NCBI RefSeq assembly: GCF_000002875.2
Contig: NC_009419.2
Location: 664,954-728,953 of the forward strand
Direction: 5' to 3'
Length of the DNA: 64,000 bases
Source of the DNA: Leishmania infantum JPCM5
Taxonomy: Eukaryota > Euglenozoa > Kinetoplastea > Trypanosomatida > Trypanosomatidae
Under the pieces are notes generated by a model. The model had not been told where the DNA came from. It did no database searches and saw nothing but the letters and a program-made list of their open reading frames with translations. This document shows positions 11,333 to 22,626 of this stretch, in pieces; the first letter of the stretch is position 1; every line of letters begins with the position of its first letter. The position numbers and the translations under genes are program-made.

Positions 11333-14300
11333 TCACTTGCTGCCTGCCTTGCGCTTCGCGAGTTCCGACTGCAGCTCGTCCCGCAGCTGCTGGAACTCTC
11401 GCTTGCTCCGATCGCTCAGGCCAACGTGCGCGCCGGCCGACGCCTTCGGGGAGCCGGAGGCGCTGCTGACCTGCTGCTGCTGCGCCTTATCATCGTTCTT
11501 CTCCAGCCCCATGCTCGCCATCGCGGCGTGCACGTTTCGCTGAATGGCGGCCCAGGCCTCCTTGTTCGTTTTGCACCATTCAAGCAGCTGCACCGTGCAC
11601 GCCCCTGAACTCAGCTCTCCGCCCTCCTCCTCCAGCAGGTTTGAACCGATACCGTGGCTTGGGCCCCACGTAGCCCGCTCCCCGCCACCGGTACTAAAGT
11701 CCGCATCTGTAAACGCATCACTCGCGCAGTGGTCCGATAGCGTGGGCTGTGAGGTGTGCGTGCTTAGCAGTAGCGGGCTCTGCACGGTGGTGATGGCTCC
11801 CCCGCTGCTGCTCAGCAGCTCTTCCAAGGTGCGCGCGGCTTTGCTGTCGCCTAGCAGAGCGTGCAGCTCCCGCAGCCGAGCCGAGTCGGCACCCGCTAGC
11901 TGCCGGATCAGTGGCATGAGGACCTCCACCTCGTTCACGTTGTTCTCCTTGATGCTGTTTGAGAGGTGCAGGAGCAGCACCGTGATTGAGTTGGCGTTGT
12001 TGACGTTCATGTGAATCAGCTGGTTCAGAGAGCGCTTCCGGAGCCGCAAAAACCTCCGCGACTCGCGCAAGACATAGAACGCGAGGTGATCGCGGATTGT
12101 CAGGAGGTTGCTGCTGTTCTTCATTCGACGCCGCACCTGCATGCTGCTAGACACGGAGATGTTCGTGATGGCGATGACAATGGCCACACCGAGCGTTGGA
12201 GGGAAGGGGCGCAACGCGGTGTGCACGTCCTTGAAGAGCGAGTTCAAGTTCCGGATGATGGTGCCGGCGTTCTCGAGAAGCTCACCGTTCTTTTGGACGG
12301 AGAAGTAACGCGCCACCTCCTCGAGAACGATCCGCACGAGACGCGGCGGATGCTCGCCGTCGCGGATCGATCGAATCTGCGCCCGCTCATTCATGGAGAT
12401 GTCGAGGATGACCATCTTTCGAATGACCGTGCGACAGCGCTGCGTCACCTCAGCAACAAACTCACTGCGATCCTGATGCAAGAGCCGAATGGCCGCCTCG
12501 CACGGCTGCAGCGTGGAGAGAGAGGGTGGGTGGTTTGTCCCCGCCACGGCAGGCGTGAGCGCCATCGTCCCCGGCTCCGAGGGCTGCACCGGCGTTACCG
12601 CCCCCGTGGTACCATTCGGGTCCACCGGCCTCTCGAAAAAGACGCGAACCGCTGCCCACAAGCCGCCCAGCCATGGTATGTCCATCACCTTCAGCGCGTG
12701 CTTCGGCCACTCGATCAACTTGTCTAGGTAGTTGAGAACCTCAACTACCACGCGCTCTTCATCCATCTGCGCAGCTCGCGCGTTTGTGCTCAGCAGCCCG
12801 CTCTCGTGGCGCTGCGTCGACAAGACCGGATACTCGTCTGCTGTTGCCAGGTAGTCTGTTGAGGAGCCGGTAATGTTGTTGCCACTGATTGCCGTCGCTG
12901 TCGCTGCCACGGCTGGGGAGATCACCAGCGGTGGCGCCGAGGACAGCCTGTACAGCAGCACTCGAATCAGGTAGTCCAGCGCACACAGAACCGTCTTCAG
13001 CGCCATCGGAAGGTGCAAGTTGTGGTAGCGGCTTCCCTTGTGCAGCAGCACGAGCTCACCGAAGTCCTCCCTGACTCTGCCGTAGTCGTGCGTATGCTCG
13101 AAGCTGTAGCCGCGGCGCGTGCCAAGGTGGTTCACCATGATGGAAGGTGTGTGACCGAGGAAGTCCGCGATGTGCCGCTGCATGCGGCCCTTCTGCAGCG
13201 CACCAGCTACTGTAACGCTGGTCGACCACCCGCCTCCGCCGCCGGCAGCGGCTGACGAGCTCGGGTCACGCTGCTTTTGGCGGTGCAGAATATGCGCAGT
13301 GGCCATCAGCCGCGCGGCGATGCTGTCCGCCTCCGGCTTCTTCTCCCGGTGGCGTCGGAACCCGTCGAAGGCGATTTGAAAGAGGGCATCGAAAGTGCGA
13401 ATACCGAGCGGGATGTCGTTGCGCGGCTCCGTGAGCGCCAGCGAGAGGATGTCGAAGCCGTCGCTTTTCTTGAAGAACTTTGCGCAGCTCTTCAGCGGCA
13501 TCAACAACGAGAGCAGGCCAAGCGCCAACAGGCGTATCGCCTCACTAGAGTGGTTTTCGCCGTTGATGAGCAGCAGCATGAGTGTGACGCCCCGGCTCTT
13601 GAAGGACTCCTGGATCATCTCGCACATCGCCATCTCCTCCCTGGCAATGTCGAAGAGCATGCGCAGCACCCATACCTTCGCTGTGTCCGCTGTTGGAGTG
13701 ACGGAGCTTGGCGTGAAAAGGAACAAGAGCACCCGGCGCAGCTCTGCCTCTCTGTGGCACAGCTTTTCAATGAGAATCACGACAGACTTGATGCACTCCT
13801 TAGGGAGATAGAGGGACACGTTGAGGATGCACTGGAACCGCGACGAATCTTCCTGGAACATCTCCATGTTCTCCTTCACAAGAAGACAGTCGCTGAGCTC
13901 GCGCAATATGATGTTCGTGGCGTTCGCCTCCTGCGCGGCATCGCTGCATGGCGACGAAGCCACAGACGCCGACGACGCCACAGTTGACCCCGCGGCGCTC
14001 TCATCGCTCGGATCTATGGTGTCCCTGCTGGCGCAAACCCGGTGATGCGCGACGCCGTTCACGCCCCCGCTGCCATGGGTTCTTGCCCGCAGCACACAGC
14101 TGAGAAGGATGTCAAAGACGCGCTGCGTGCAAGCATGGTGCTGCAGCACCTTGCCCCCACCGCGTGGCGTCACGGACTGCAGCATTAGTGATGCGAACTC
14201 TGGGAACGTCACCTTCCACGAAAGCACCTCGGTGCGCAGCTGGTCCAGGTAGTTTTTGAGCATCAGCTGCGTCAGCTGTTCCGTCGTCGCGAGCTGCATG

Positions 14301-17188
14301 GATGTCGACAAGAGACTGAGGCTCAGCTTCGCAACGTTCAGAAAGGTCGACGTGCTCTGAGCAGACGCCGTCCGCCGCCCCTTGAGCACACCGAGCACCC
14401 ATTCCGCCACCTTGCTTGGCGCAATCATTTCTTCAATATCGGTAGGCACGTAGAGCTCGATGCGGTTCCACCGGAACTCCGCCGACTTCTTTGTGATCAT
14501 GTCGTTCTGCTGCAGCAGGGACGGCGTCTGCGGCTCAGACGGGGCATTGGGCTTTTCCTCGAAGAAAGGCATGAGAAACGAGGCGCAGTCCCTTGAGGGG
14601 TCATAGAAAGCAGGCCCGGCGGCGTGAAGCTTCGCGATCTCCTTCTCAGGGAGCGTGGCGGATATGTTCATGCCCGACATAAAGCCTAAGAACCCCGGCA
14701 GCTCCGCGGCCCCGCCAATGTTGAACATGATGAAGTGCTTTTCCTTGGGGTAGGGCACATCGTGCACCCCCTCGAGGCGCTGGCCGTTGATGTACACGTT
14801 CAGGGCAACGCCGTGATTCACAACCACGTGCGTCCACGTGGTCGCGGCGAAGGTACCACGGCTCAGGACCAGCTCGGCCGGGTCACCACCCCCCTTGTTC
14901 ACCCGCACCGCCAACGTGCACTGTCGTCCGTCGGCGACGATTAGCAGGCTCACCCGCGTGTCGTTCGGATCCATGAAGGAGTAGAGGCAGCTGCCGCCAG
15001 TCCACACACATGTCGGGTAGATCCACGCCGTAAAGCTGTAACCACTGCCTCGAGGAAACATCTGCTTCAGCCGCCAGCTCACGCAGCCATCGCCAGGGAA
15101 GAAGAGCAGTGGGTGTGGAATGAAGGCGCGGCTGAGGCCGTGGAGAAAGTTCTCGATAATATCGACATCTGTCTGAGACGACGGCATCGAGCACATGTCC
15201 TTGATGCCCTGCATCAGCAGCTCCACAGTCGCCTTGGAGAACGTTGTGGAGGTGAGGGTGTTGAGAAAGCAGAAGGTAAGCTGGGTCGTGTTCACGTTCA
15301 GGGTGCTGACCGGGGTCAGCGTCAGGGTCTGCGCCAGCGCAGCCACCGGCGCGGAGGTGCTTGGCTCGCTGTGGCGAAAGTGCAGTGTGACCTGCTGGGA
15401 GGCTGGAAAGACGCTCGGCTGGTTGCAGTTAACCAGTGCCATGATGGTGCGCAAAAAGTGGTGCTCAGACAGCAGCACGGCGTTGCGCGGGTTCGCAACG
15501 CACAGCAATGTCAGCGTCGAAATGGTGCTGCGGTACAGGGCCTCTGCTGAGGCGTGGCGCGTGTTCAGCAGTAGCAGCACCGCCTTGAGAATGCTGACGC
15601 CCTCCGAGGTGACGGTGCACGGAAAGAGGGCAGAGGCGAGGCGCCACACGGCCGAGGTGCTGCGCGACAGGTAAGTCTCCCAGTCCGCTGGGATCGGCAC
15701 AAATTGATATCGGCCGGCGCTGTTGAAGCTCGGCCCCGAGCCGGCGGGAGCACCGGTGGCGCCGCTAGACGAGGATGCCGGCGCGCGCGCTGCTGAGGAG
15801 CCGCCTATCTTGGTGGAAGACACCACGCCGTGCTGACTTGCCCCGTTGCTGCTGCTACCATTGTTGCTGCCGCTTCCGGCAATGGACGCCATTACCATGG
15901 CTCGCTGGGTTGTGAAGCTGTCCGACGTGCATAGCTCCACCAGGCCTTCGAGCATCTCTGCCCGCCAGTACTCTACCGGCTCCAGCATGGCAGACACGGG
16001 CGAGCGAGACGACAGCGACAGAAGAAGGTTCGTGCGCATCTTCGAGAGCTGCGAGGCTACCTTGACCCACACTCGTGCATATTCAGCGCCCCAGTGGCGC
16101 ACCAGGTAGGTCTTGAGGGCGGGCCGTGCACGATACACGCCAGCGGCAACTGCTAGGAGCACAACAGAAGTGGTGATGTCGAGACTCGCGCCGCTGGCGG
16201 CCATGTCCAAGGAGGCGTTGGCAGGCGAAGCTGCCGGGGTGTCACCGTTACATGCTACGGTGGTGGTTGGCGCCGCAGGAGATCCTGCCGCCTCGCCGCT
16301 GTTCCCATCTTTGTTGCTCGCTGCTGCCGTCGCCGTGGAGGTTTCATCGTGTGTCGCTGGTGGCGGAGACGGTGACCCCGACTCGAGGCTCTCCTCCGCC
16401 TCGCCCGACGCCGTCCGAGACGCAGTGGCGGTGCGGGATACGACAGCCGCATCCTGCACCATGAGCGAGTACGCTGTTTCCAAAAGGCAGTCGATGAGCG
16501 ACGTGCAGTGAGCTTCTGTTTCTGCATCCAGGTCTGTCTTGAGCCGGCCGTAACAGTACAGCTGGAACTGATGAAACACCTCTACCAAGAGCGACGCAAG
16601 GAGGATTTGAAGGACGCGGCCGTTGTGGTCCTGCGGGAGACTGTGCAAGCGGTCGGTACAGGCAAACATGAAGTCGCGCAGTAGCAGCTGCTGCGATGAG
16701 CACACGCCAACGATGACGTAGGCGCAGCAGTCACGCAGTCTCTGCGTGAGCGTGGCGCTGCCGTAGAGCTGCACGATGGCCGCCACGAGCTTCTTTTTCA
16801 AGTACGCCTTTACAGTTTCTTCTGCGTTGCAGGAGTATATGAGTTCTCGCGCAACCTCGAGGTTCACAATGAGCGCCGGCTCGCTTAGCGGCTTCGATGC
16901 CTCGTCTTTGACGCTGCTTGCCGCACCTCCAGTCTCCCCCGCCGCCGCCGTTTCTGTGGCAGCGGCGCTCTGCGTCGACTGCAGTTCCAGCTCCCGCACG
17001 AGGTCATTCACCCACGCCTCCAAAGTAGCCGCGTCCAGTGTGGTGTTTGCCTTACAGACTGTGAGAACGACTTGCGAGGTGGCCGAAAGCGCGTCGCGTA
17101 CGTTCCATGACTCGGAGCTGCCGACTATCCGGCGAACAGCGCTGACCGCCTGGTGAGCTAAGTCGATGAAGTTCTCTTTTGAAAACAT
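11333..17188 (-). CDS. Giant neurobeachin-like protein without PH-BEACH-WD40 module
   Basis: The protein has 1951 residues from an ATG (MFSKENFIDLAHQAV). Residues about 705-860 form a concanavalin A/LamG-like domain (GYSFTAWIYPTCVWTGG; WTHVVVNHGVALNVYINGQ), as found in LRBA/neurobeachin/WDFY-type proteins. Residues about 1090-1290 resemble the following armadillo-like DUF4704 region (RFQCILNVSLYLP; LRVLLFLF-type helices; GFDILSLALTEPRNDIPLG). Ser/Ala-rich linkers occur near residues 275-310, 440-480 and 1035-1060. The C-terminus is short and charged (RDELQSELAKRKAGSK) and ends at a clear stop, so no PH, BEACH or WD40 repeats are present. Family knowledge points to membrane trafficking. The next gene downstream is unrelated, so the BEACH part is not a neighbouring fragment. 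Confidence 0.7.
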   Translation of the reverse strand: MFSKENFIDLAHQAVSAVRRIVGSSESWNVRDALSATSQVVLTVCKANTTLDAATLEAWVNDLVRELELQSTQSAAATETAAAGETGGAASSVKDEASKPLSEPALIVNLEVARELIYSCNAEETVKAYLKKKLVAAIVQLYGSATLTQRLRDCCAYVIVGVCSSQQLLLRDFMFACTDRLHSLPQDHNGRVLQILLASLLVEVFHQFQLYCYGRLKTDLDAETEAHCTSLIDCLLETAYSLMVQDAAVVSRTATASRTASGEAEESLESGSPSPPPATHDETSTATAAASNKDGNSGEAAGSPAAPTTTVACNGDTPAASPANASLDMAASGASLDITTSVVLLAVAAGVYRARPALKTYLVRHWGAEYARVWVKVASQLSKMRTNLLLSLSSRSPVSAMLEPVEYWRAEMLEGLVELCTSDSFTTQRAMVMASIAGSGSNNGSSSNGASQHGVVSSTKIGGSSAARAPASSSSGATGAPAGSGPSFNSAGRYQFVPIPADWETYLSRSTSAVWRLASALFPCTVTSEGVSILKAVLLLLNTRHASAEALYRSTISTLTLLCVANPRNAVLLSEHHFLRTIMALVNCNQPSVFPASQQVTLHFRHSEPSTSAPVAALAQTLTLTPVSTLNVNTTQLTFCFLNTLTSTTFSKATVELLMQGIKDMCSMPSSQTDVDIIENFLHGLSRAFIPHPLLFFPGDGCVSWRLKQMFPRGSGYSFTAWIYPTCVWTGGSCLYSFMDPNDTRVSLLIVADGRQCTLAVRVNKGGGDPAELVLSRGTFAATTWTHVVVNHGVALNVYINGQRLEGVHDVPYPKEKHFIMFNIGGAAELPGFLGFMSGMNISATLPEKEIAKLHAAGPAFYDPSRDCASFLMPFFEEKPNAPSEPQTPSLLQQNDMITKKSAEFRWNRIELYVPTDIEEMIAPSKVAEWVLGVLKGRRTASAQSTSTFLNVAKLSLSLLSTSMQLATTEQLTQLMLKNYLDQLRTEVLSWKVTFPEFASLMLQSVTPRGGGKVLQHHACTQRVFDILLSCVLRARTHGSGGVNGVAHHRVCASRDTIDPSDESAAGSTVASSASVASSPCSDAAQEANATNIILRELSDCLLVKENMEMFQEDSSRFQCILNVSLYLPKECIKSVVILIEKLCHREAELRRVLLFLFTPSSVTPTADTAKVWVLRMLFDIAREEMAMCEMIQESFKSRGVTLMLLLINGENHSSEAIRLLALGLLSLLMPLKSCAKFFKKSDGFDILSLALTEPRNDIPLGIRTFDALFQIAFDGFRRHREKKPEADSIAARLMATAHILHRQKQRDPSSSAAAGGGGGWSTSVTVAGALQKGRMQRHIADFLGHTPSIMVNHLGTRRGYSFEHTHDYGRVREDFGELVLLHKGSRYHNLHLPMALKTVLCALDYLIRVLLYRLSSAPPLVISPAVAATATAISGNNITGSSTDYLATADEYPVLSTQRHESGLLSTNARAAQMDEERVVVEVLNYLDKLIEWPKHALKVMDIPWLGGLWAAVRVFFERPVDPNGTTGAVTPVQPSEPGTMALTPAVAGTNHPPSLSTLQPCEAAIRLLHQDRSEFVAEVTQRCRTVIRKMVILDISMNERAQIRSIRDGEHPPRLVRIVLEEVARYFSVQKNGELLENAGTIIRNLNSLFKDVHTALRPFPPTLGVAIVIAITNISVSSSMQVRRRMKNSSNLLTIRDHLAFYVLRESRRFLRLRKRSLNQLIHMNVNNANSITVLLLHLSNSIKENNVNEVEVLMPLIRQLAGADSARLRELHALLGDSKAARTLEELLSSSGGAITTVQSPLLLSTHTSQPTLSDHCASDAFTDADFSTGGGERATWGPSHGIGSNLLEEEGGELSSGACTVQLLEWCKTNKEAWAAIQRNVHAAMASMGLEKNDDKAQQQQVSSASGSPKASAGAHVGLSDRSKREFQQLRDELQSELAKRKAGSK

Positions 17189-20055
17189 GTGTCGCGTTGG
17201 TTGGGTCGCCCGCTGTTTTGTGCGGTTCAGAAGCCGTGGGTCTGTGCCCTCACACCCTGAGGAAGGTGTTCAAGAAGGAAGGCAAGAAAAGGTGCCTTAA
17301 AGGAAAATCAAAGAAGGTGTCGTGTGCTTCTCAGCACTTGACACGCGATGGCAGGTGAAAGAGTGGAAGTGGGGGTGGTGGTGGTGAGGAAGAGGAGGGG
17401 GCCAGTGAAGGTGTGTAACACTAAGAAAAATAACTTCGAGCGCTAAGGGGCAGGCTGACAGGAAAGGAAGTGCAAAGCAGGTACACGTACACGGGCAGAA
17501 TAATAATAAAAAAAAAGAAAGGCGGCGTGATCGGCGACTGAATGAGTGTAGAGGGTGGAGGCGTGCTAAAGGCGACACAGAGCAGAGGAAAAAGACGATG
17601 TACACCGACCGACCGGCCGAGTTTGGATGTGGCAACTATGTGAGTATTCGTGTGTCTGCGTGCAAAATCATAAATTGTGGTTTCGGACAGCGAAGAAAGT
17701 TGTGTGCACCGCTGCACCGTCAATATAGAGAAGAGAAAATGAGGATGACGCAATGGTGACAACAGCAGCAACCCCAAATGAAAAAAAAATCGCCACCGCC
17801 ACCAAGTGAAGCGAGCGCACAGAAGAACGAAGTGAGAGGACGAAATGGGAAGGGAGTTGATGTGAAAAGACGAGCGGAAAAAAAAACAATAGCATCGACA
17901 AAGAACAAGAAGGTGTATTGGTGATGATAATTGGAGCGCAAGTTTAAACACGTGTGTATGTATGTATCCCCTGCTGTGCCCCTGACTAATACATATATAT
18001 GTGTGTGTGTGTGTGCACTTATATAGATGGCTTTTCGTTGAGTACTTTTTTTGTCGTTTGCTCGCTGCTTTTTTTTTCCCAGGAAGCTGATGTGCGTGCT
18101 TCGCCGCGTTTTTTTTTCGTTGGTCGGTCTGCTTTGTTCCACCCGCTCTCCTTGACGCCGTCAGGTATGCTACGCTCCAAGGGAAGGCGCGAAGGCGAAG
18201 GCGAGGGGGGGGAGGGTTGAACAAGAATAAGAAGGGGAGGGGCGAGGGGAAAAGACAATGACACACACACACACACAAACAAGCTTCCCCTCTCCCCCAA
18301 AAAGAAATGAAATACACTCAAATCGTCCACCGCCAAGCAACAAGCAAGAACAACAGAATGAGAAGGATGATTGGGCAGAAGAAAGGGAACTCAGAAGGTT
18401 GCTGTCTTCAATGTTTACAGATGTGTGTGTGTGTGTGTGTGTGTATGCGCCTGCCTGCCTCTGTGTATATGTGCCCTTCACGCTCCTGCGTTGGTGTGTA
18501 TATATGTTAGTGCATCCTTAAGAGAGAATCGGAGAGAGGAAGTCGAGGAGAATGTCATGGAGAAAGCGGCATGGAACGAGCGGCGCCTACTGGATGATAC
18601 GATCATCTGAACCAAAGAGAAGCAACAAACAGTACTGGGGGCGTAGAAGTCATAGCCTCCAAGACTGAGGGTGCGCAACTGATCGCGGGAGCTGATTCAA
18701 GGTTTTCCTCGCCACAGCTACCCACCAAGCAGCTCGTGGAGGCGCTGTGACTGGCAAGACGCGAGACTGCATCGGTGCTATGGAGACGTGCGGCCGCTAG
18801 GACCTTTTCTTGTCCGTTCTTCTGAAATACGCAAAAAAGGCATGGTAAGGCATAAACAAAGAAAATGCGAGGGAGGGAGATAAGCGTGTTGCACACGCAC
18901 AATAGCGGACAGCAAGGCCATGAAAGAAAACAGGCCCTGCCCCTCCCAGACTCACTCACCCACCTACCTACCTGCACACACACATGAAAAAAGAGAGAGG
19001 AGGGGGCCCGAGAACGGTGCAAGGATTCGCAGGCCCAAAGACTGGTGCTGTCGCTGCTGTTTACTTTTTCCTTCTACTTTAGTTTGTTTCGTTGTTTGCG
19101 CACACGTCACTGAGGGGGAAAAGCCCAAAAGAAGCGCTGTCCTGAACGCCGGCTTCGAAAGAAGGGAGAGTGGCGGGGAAGGAGGCAGGGGGCGATGACG
19201 AGGGTGGGCGGGCGGGCAGGATGACCTGCAGAGAGACAGACAGACATTTTAACAGCGGAGTAGTGCATAACGGCCACTGGACAGGGCAGCCGACCCTCCC
19301 TCCTTCTCCTTTCATCGGCCCCGACCCACTCCTACCCAATACACACACGCATATCCACGCAACACCACAATGGGCCCCTAGAAAACCGAGCACAGAATAT
19401 ATATAAAACGATGCCACTAAAAAGAAACGGCGCAAAAAGAGGTGGAAGGGAGGGTGGGAATTAGTGACATAATGGCCAAGAGAGACAAAAAAAAAAACAG
19501 CAACGGGGCACTGGCGTTGGTAAGCGACCACGACCAGCCCACCCACACCCACACTACTCTCCCCTTCCCATTTGCACGAACCGCTGCGCTTTTTCGGTTG
19601 GGTTCGCTGCGAGCCCGGCAGAGGCTCGTCAGGGGAGAGTTTAGAGGGACCGAAGCGGGTGGGTGAGAGTAAGTGAAAGATGCGTTCGCAAAAAAAAAAC
19701 AAAAAAGCTCGGAGGAGCAATGCGTGACTACAGACGCGGATGAGGGTGCCTGAAGGTCGTGGAGGAGATCCCATCGCGCTGTATCGTACTCAACGTACAC
19801 ACGTGCCAGCACGCGCACGAAGAGTTGCCCCTGCATTGGTGTCGATGCAATCGCCCAAGCAAGCCCCTCTCTCACACACACTCCTTTCTACCGTCACGCC
19901 ACGGATTTTAGCTGGGGGGGGGGAACAGGAAGCGCACGGGTATATCGGGTCGTCGGCGCGCGCGTAAGTTTCGCAAGAGCACATGCACTCACACATAAAT
20001 GAATAGAATCTACGAGATAGGTAGAGAAAGAGGGCTACAGGGGCAGGCAGATGCA
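17189..20055. other. Long intergenic region, no gene seen
   Basis: This is the longest gap between minus-strand genes (2.9 kb). It contains purine-rich plus-strand runs, TG repeats at about 18000-18016 and 18422-18445, several A or T homopolymers of 8-10, and CA repeats near 18260. No frame has convincing coding character. A noncoding RNA could be missed, as I saw no conserved motif. Confidence 0.55.
18422..18445. repeat. TG dinucleotide microsatellite
   Basis: About 11-12 TG units within the intergenic region upstream of the neurobeachin-like gene's neighbour. Confidence 0.9.
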
Positions 20056-21492
20056 CTAGAACATGTTGCAGCACTTCGATCCACTCGTTTTACTCGTCGG
20101 TATGGTGGCAATCATTGCCCATTCCCTCTCTGCAGCCGATGGGCTATCGGCATCGGCCAACGCACTACGACCCCTTGCGTCTGACGCCGCGCCGGAGTAC
20201 TTCTGCTGTTTCGACTCGCGCCCCTGGGCCCCGTTGCGGCGTGCGCTGCCGTTCGCATCTGCGCTGTTGCTGTGATGAGGGCGCAGCTCATTGCTGTTCT
20301 CAGCTCCCTCGTGAGACGATACTTCTTTGGCTGCGGTTGCAGAGGCAGCACACCGGGGAGGGCGTAGCCGCGTCTGTGCGGCGAAGTTCGACGCGGTGGC
20401 CGAGAAGTTCCTGGCAAACTTCCTGCGCCGCACCTCCGCTGTAGGCTGGCAGGGTGACAGCTGCAGATTCACATCTACCGTCATGGACGTCTGCGTCCCC
20501 TCAAACGTGTCTTGCCTGTTGCACAGGCTCTGGCGGCACGGAGAAACTGCCTCACCGGTCGAGCCGGTGCATGCGTGCTGTAAGGAGCTATCGCACTCGC
20601 TAACCGCGGCGGCGCACCAGCGCTGTCCCTGCCCCTGTGAGCGTTCCCCCTCTGTCGCGGTCGTTGCAGGCGGCGGGGACCGTGGGGCCTCGTACCTCCG
20701 TCTGTTGAAGGCCCTTCGCCGCCACTTTGGATGCTGCTTCGGGTCCTCCTGCTGCGCGGGCATGTGCCCCGATTGAGGGTGGCGTGCTGTGTCACAGTGC
20801 TGCAGTTGCTGCGGATGAGGCGCCGGCGAGCCCGCCTGGGGGATGACAGCAGCTGTGGTGATGTCAGTGGAGTGCAACGGCTGGTGACTTTTCTCGGCTA
20901 CCGTCGTGCAAACGACGGATGGCTCATGCTGCGGCTGCTCCTTCTGTTGCTGCTGATTGTCTGACGACGATCGCGACTCAGACGCCAACCGCTGGCGTTC
21001 GCATGAGTCGACGAGCACGGCTTCCAGGTCGCTGAGCCGGACGCATCCGCTGTTCGTCGGATCCAGCAGCTTCATCGCGGCGTCGATCTCGCCGTCAGTG
21101 ATGGTAGCAGAGCCGCTGGTCAAGATAAGAAAGATATCGCGATGGCTAATCACTCCACTACCGCTTGGGTCTATGCTCTCTACCATCTTGTGAATAACCG
21201 ACCGCCCTGGCTGGTTTGTGTGCGCAACATCCTCACAGAACTGCAGAAAGCCTGCGAATGTCACGACGCCGGCCGCGGCGCCCGGCACCGTCTCAGTGAA
21301 CTGATGAATGGCAGTGGGGGTGGGGTAGTATCCCACCTCCCGTGCCGCCGCAGCCAAGAAGCAGACGGGGATGTACGGCTCGCGAATCTCATCCCGAGCG
21401 GCAGCGGCGTCGGCGTCGGCGTGCGCGTCGGCCGCGTCCACCGCGAACAAGTGAAACACCGAGCACACCCTTTCCACGTTCACAGGTGCCAT
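20056..21492 (-). CDS. EF-hand protein with possible C-terminal lipid anchor
   Basis: The protein has 478 residues from an ATG (MAPVNVERVCSVFHLF). Residues about 40-165 resemble calmodulin/centrin-type EF-hand pairs. One loop reads DPSGSGVISHRD and the next DPTNSGCVRLSD; both keep acidic or polar residues at positions 1, 3, 5 and 12 but lack the usual Glu at 12, so calcium affinity may be weak. From about residue 170 to the end the protein is low-complexity (Gln, Ser, Arg, Pro) and probably disordered. The last residues are SKCCNMF. The final four, CNMF, fit a CaaX prenylation box with a second cysteine available for acylation, which would place the protein on a membrane. The anchor is inferred from the motif alone. 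I cannot name an orthologue. Confidence 0.75.
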   Translation of the reverse strand: MAPVNVERVCSVFHLFAVDAADAHADADAAAARDEIREPYIPVCFLAAAAREVGYYPTPTAIHQFTETVPGAAAGVVTFAGFLQFCEDVAHTNQPGRSVIHKMVESIDPSGSGVISHRDIFLILTSGSATITDGEIDAAMKLLDPTNSGCVRLSDLEAVLVDSCERQRLASESRSSSDNQQQQKEQPQHEPSVVCTTVAEKSHQPLHSTDITTAAVIPQAGSPAPHPQQLQHCDTARHPQSGHMPAQQEDPKQHPKWRRRAFNRRRYEAPRSPPPATTATEGERSQGQGQRWCAAAVSECDSSLQHACTGSTGEAVSPCRQSLCNRQDTFEGTQTSMTVDVNLQLSPCQPTAEVRRRKFARNFSATASNFAAQTRLRPPRCAASATAAKEVSSHEGAENSNELRPHHSNSADANGSARRNGAQGRESKQQKYSGAASDARGRSALADADSPSAAEREWAMIATIPTSKTSGSKCCNMF

Positions 21493-22626
21493 GGCGATAG
21501 GGATTGTAAGAACGATGCGCTGTGGAGCTTCAGAAATCGGTCTTCTACCTCTATACAGGTGGTACCGCTTGCAACTACCGCGGCCCTTTCGGAGCTTTCG
21601 AGTTTTCGTTTTTCTCCGCTTGCTTCTCGCTTCAATGAAACGCTTTACGTCGAAGGAATGCGCGAGGGGTGCACGACCGAAAAGGAAGAGGCGCTGTCAG
21701 TTCTGTCTCTCGCCCCCCTGCCTCTCTGCGTCGACCCTTGCAGCGCGCAGCATAACAACAAAACGTGTACACGCACTTTGCAGTCCGCCGTCGAGATGGA
21801 CGTGAGAGATCTGCGGATAAGGTGGGAGGATACGCTTTTCTTTATTTCCTGCTTCGACATCGTGCACCCCCCGTCCGGCGCGCACGCAGAGGGGAGAAAC
21901 AACAAAACATCGTTGAGGTTGGGGTCAGCAGGCGAGGAATGAAAGTGCAGACAGAGGAATGCGAGCAAGCAAAGGCACAACAGTGAAAGAGAAGGGTTGC
22001 ATCACTGTCGCATGCGTGTGCGTGACGTTGTCGGCGAGATACCTTCGAGAAGGGCATATTGGAGCACGGCGACATGGGTGGATCGTCGTGTTCGTCGGCG
22101 CTCACACTCACACCGTCGCCTGCAGGTGAGGGGGGAGGGGCATCAGACGCACGGGTGCCTCATGAAGCGTGCGCATCCGCTGTGGGGGAGACGCCACGAC
22201 TTCCCTAGCGTCTATTTCCATCTTTTCTTTTTGAATTGTTGCCCAGAGAGTGTCTAGGTGGCAAGATCAGCGACGACCGCATAGAGGTGCACTTGAAGGC
22301 ACGGATAACAGTGGATGACAGCTACTAGAGCGAGAGACGTACGTGACCGGAGAAAGAGAACCTGCTGCCCTGGGAAGAGCGGCTGCTCCACCCTCCGCGG
22401 CTATCGAACAAAGAGCGCAGGCGAGAGACTAGAAAAATGAAGCCAGCGGCACCTGGCGTCGAACCAGCGCACAGGCAGAAGTCTCGGTGAGGAAACAAGT
22501 GTGCAGAGGACTGAGAGGAAGAGAAAGACAAGCTCCACTGGGCTGCGGCCACAGAGGAACGTGTCTGGCCAAGAGGTCCGATGCCTCCCTTCTGTTACCT
22601 TTTCGATCGTCTGAGGCTTCTCGGCC
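21493..22626. other. Intergenic region, no gene seen
   Basis: This 1.1 kb between the unknown coiled-coil gene and the EF-hand gene contains no convincing frame and no notable repeat. Frames running on the plus strand into 21142-21942 are antisense to the EF-hand gene. Confidence 0.55.

Noticed and set aside
13277..13987. 236-codon plus-strand frame
   Set aside because: It is fully antisense to the neurobeachin-like gene, and its composition mirrors the codon bias of the real frame.
17421..18317. 298-codon minus-strand frame
   Set aside because: Low-complexity Phe/Ser/Leu/Cys translation of T-, TG- and pyrimidine-rich intergenic DNA; includes VCVCVC from a microsatellite; no domain.
21142..21942. 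266-codon plus-strand frame
   Set aside because: Starts antisense to the EF-hand gene, on the strand opposite to transcription of the unit; no protein character.
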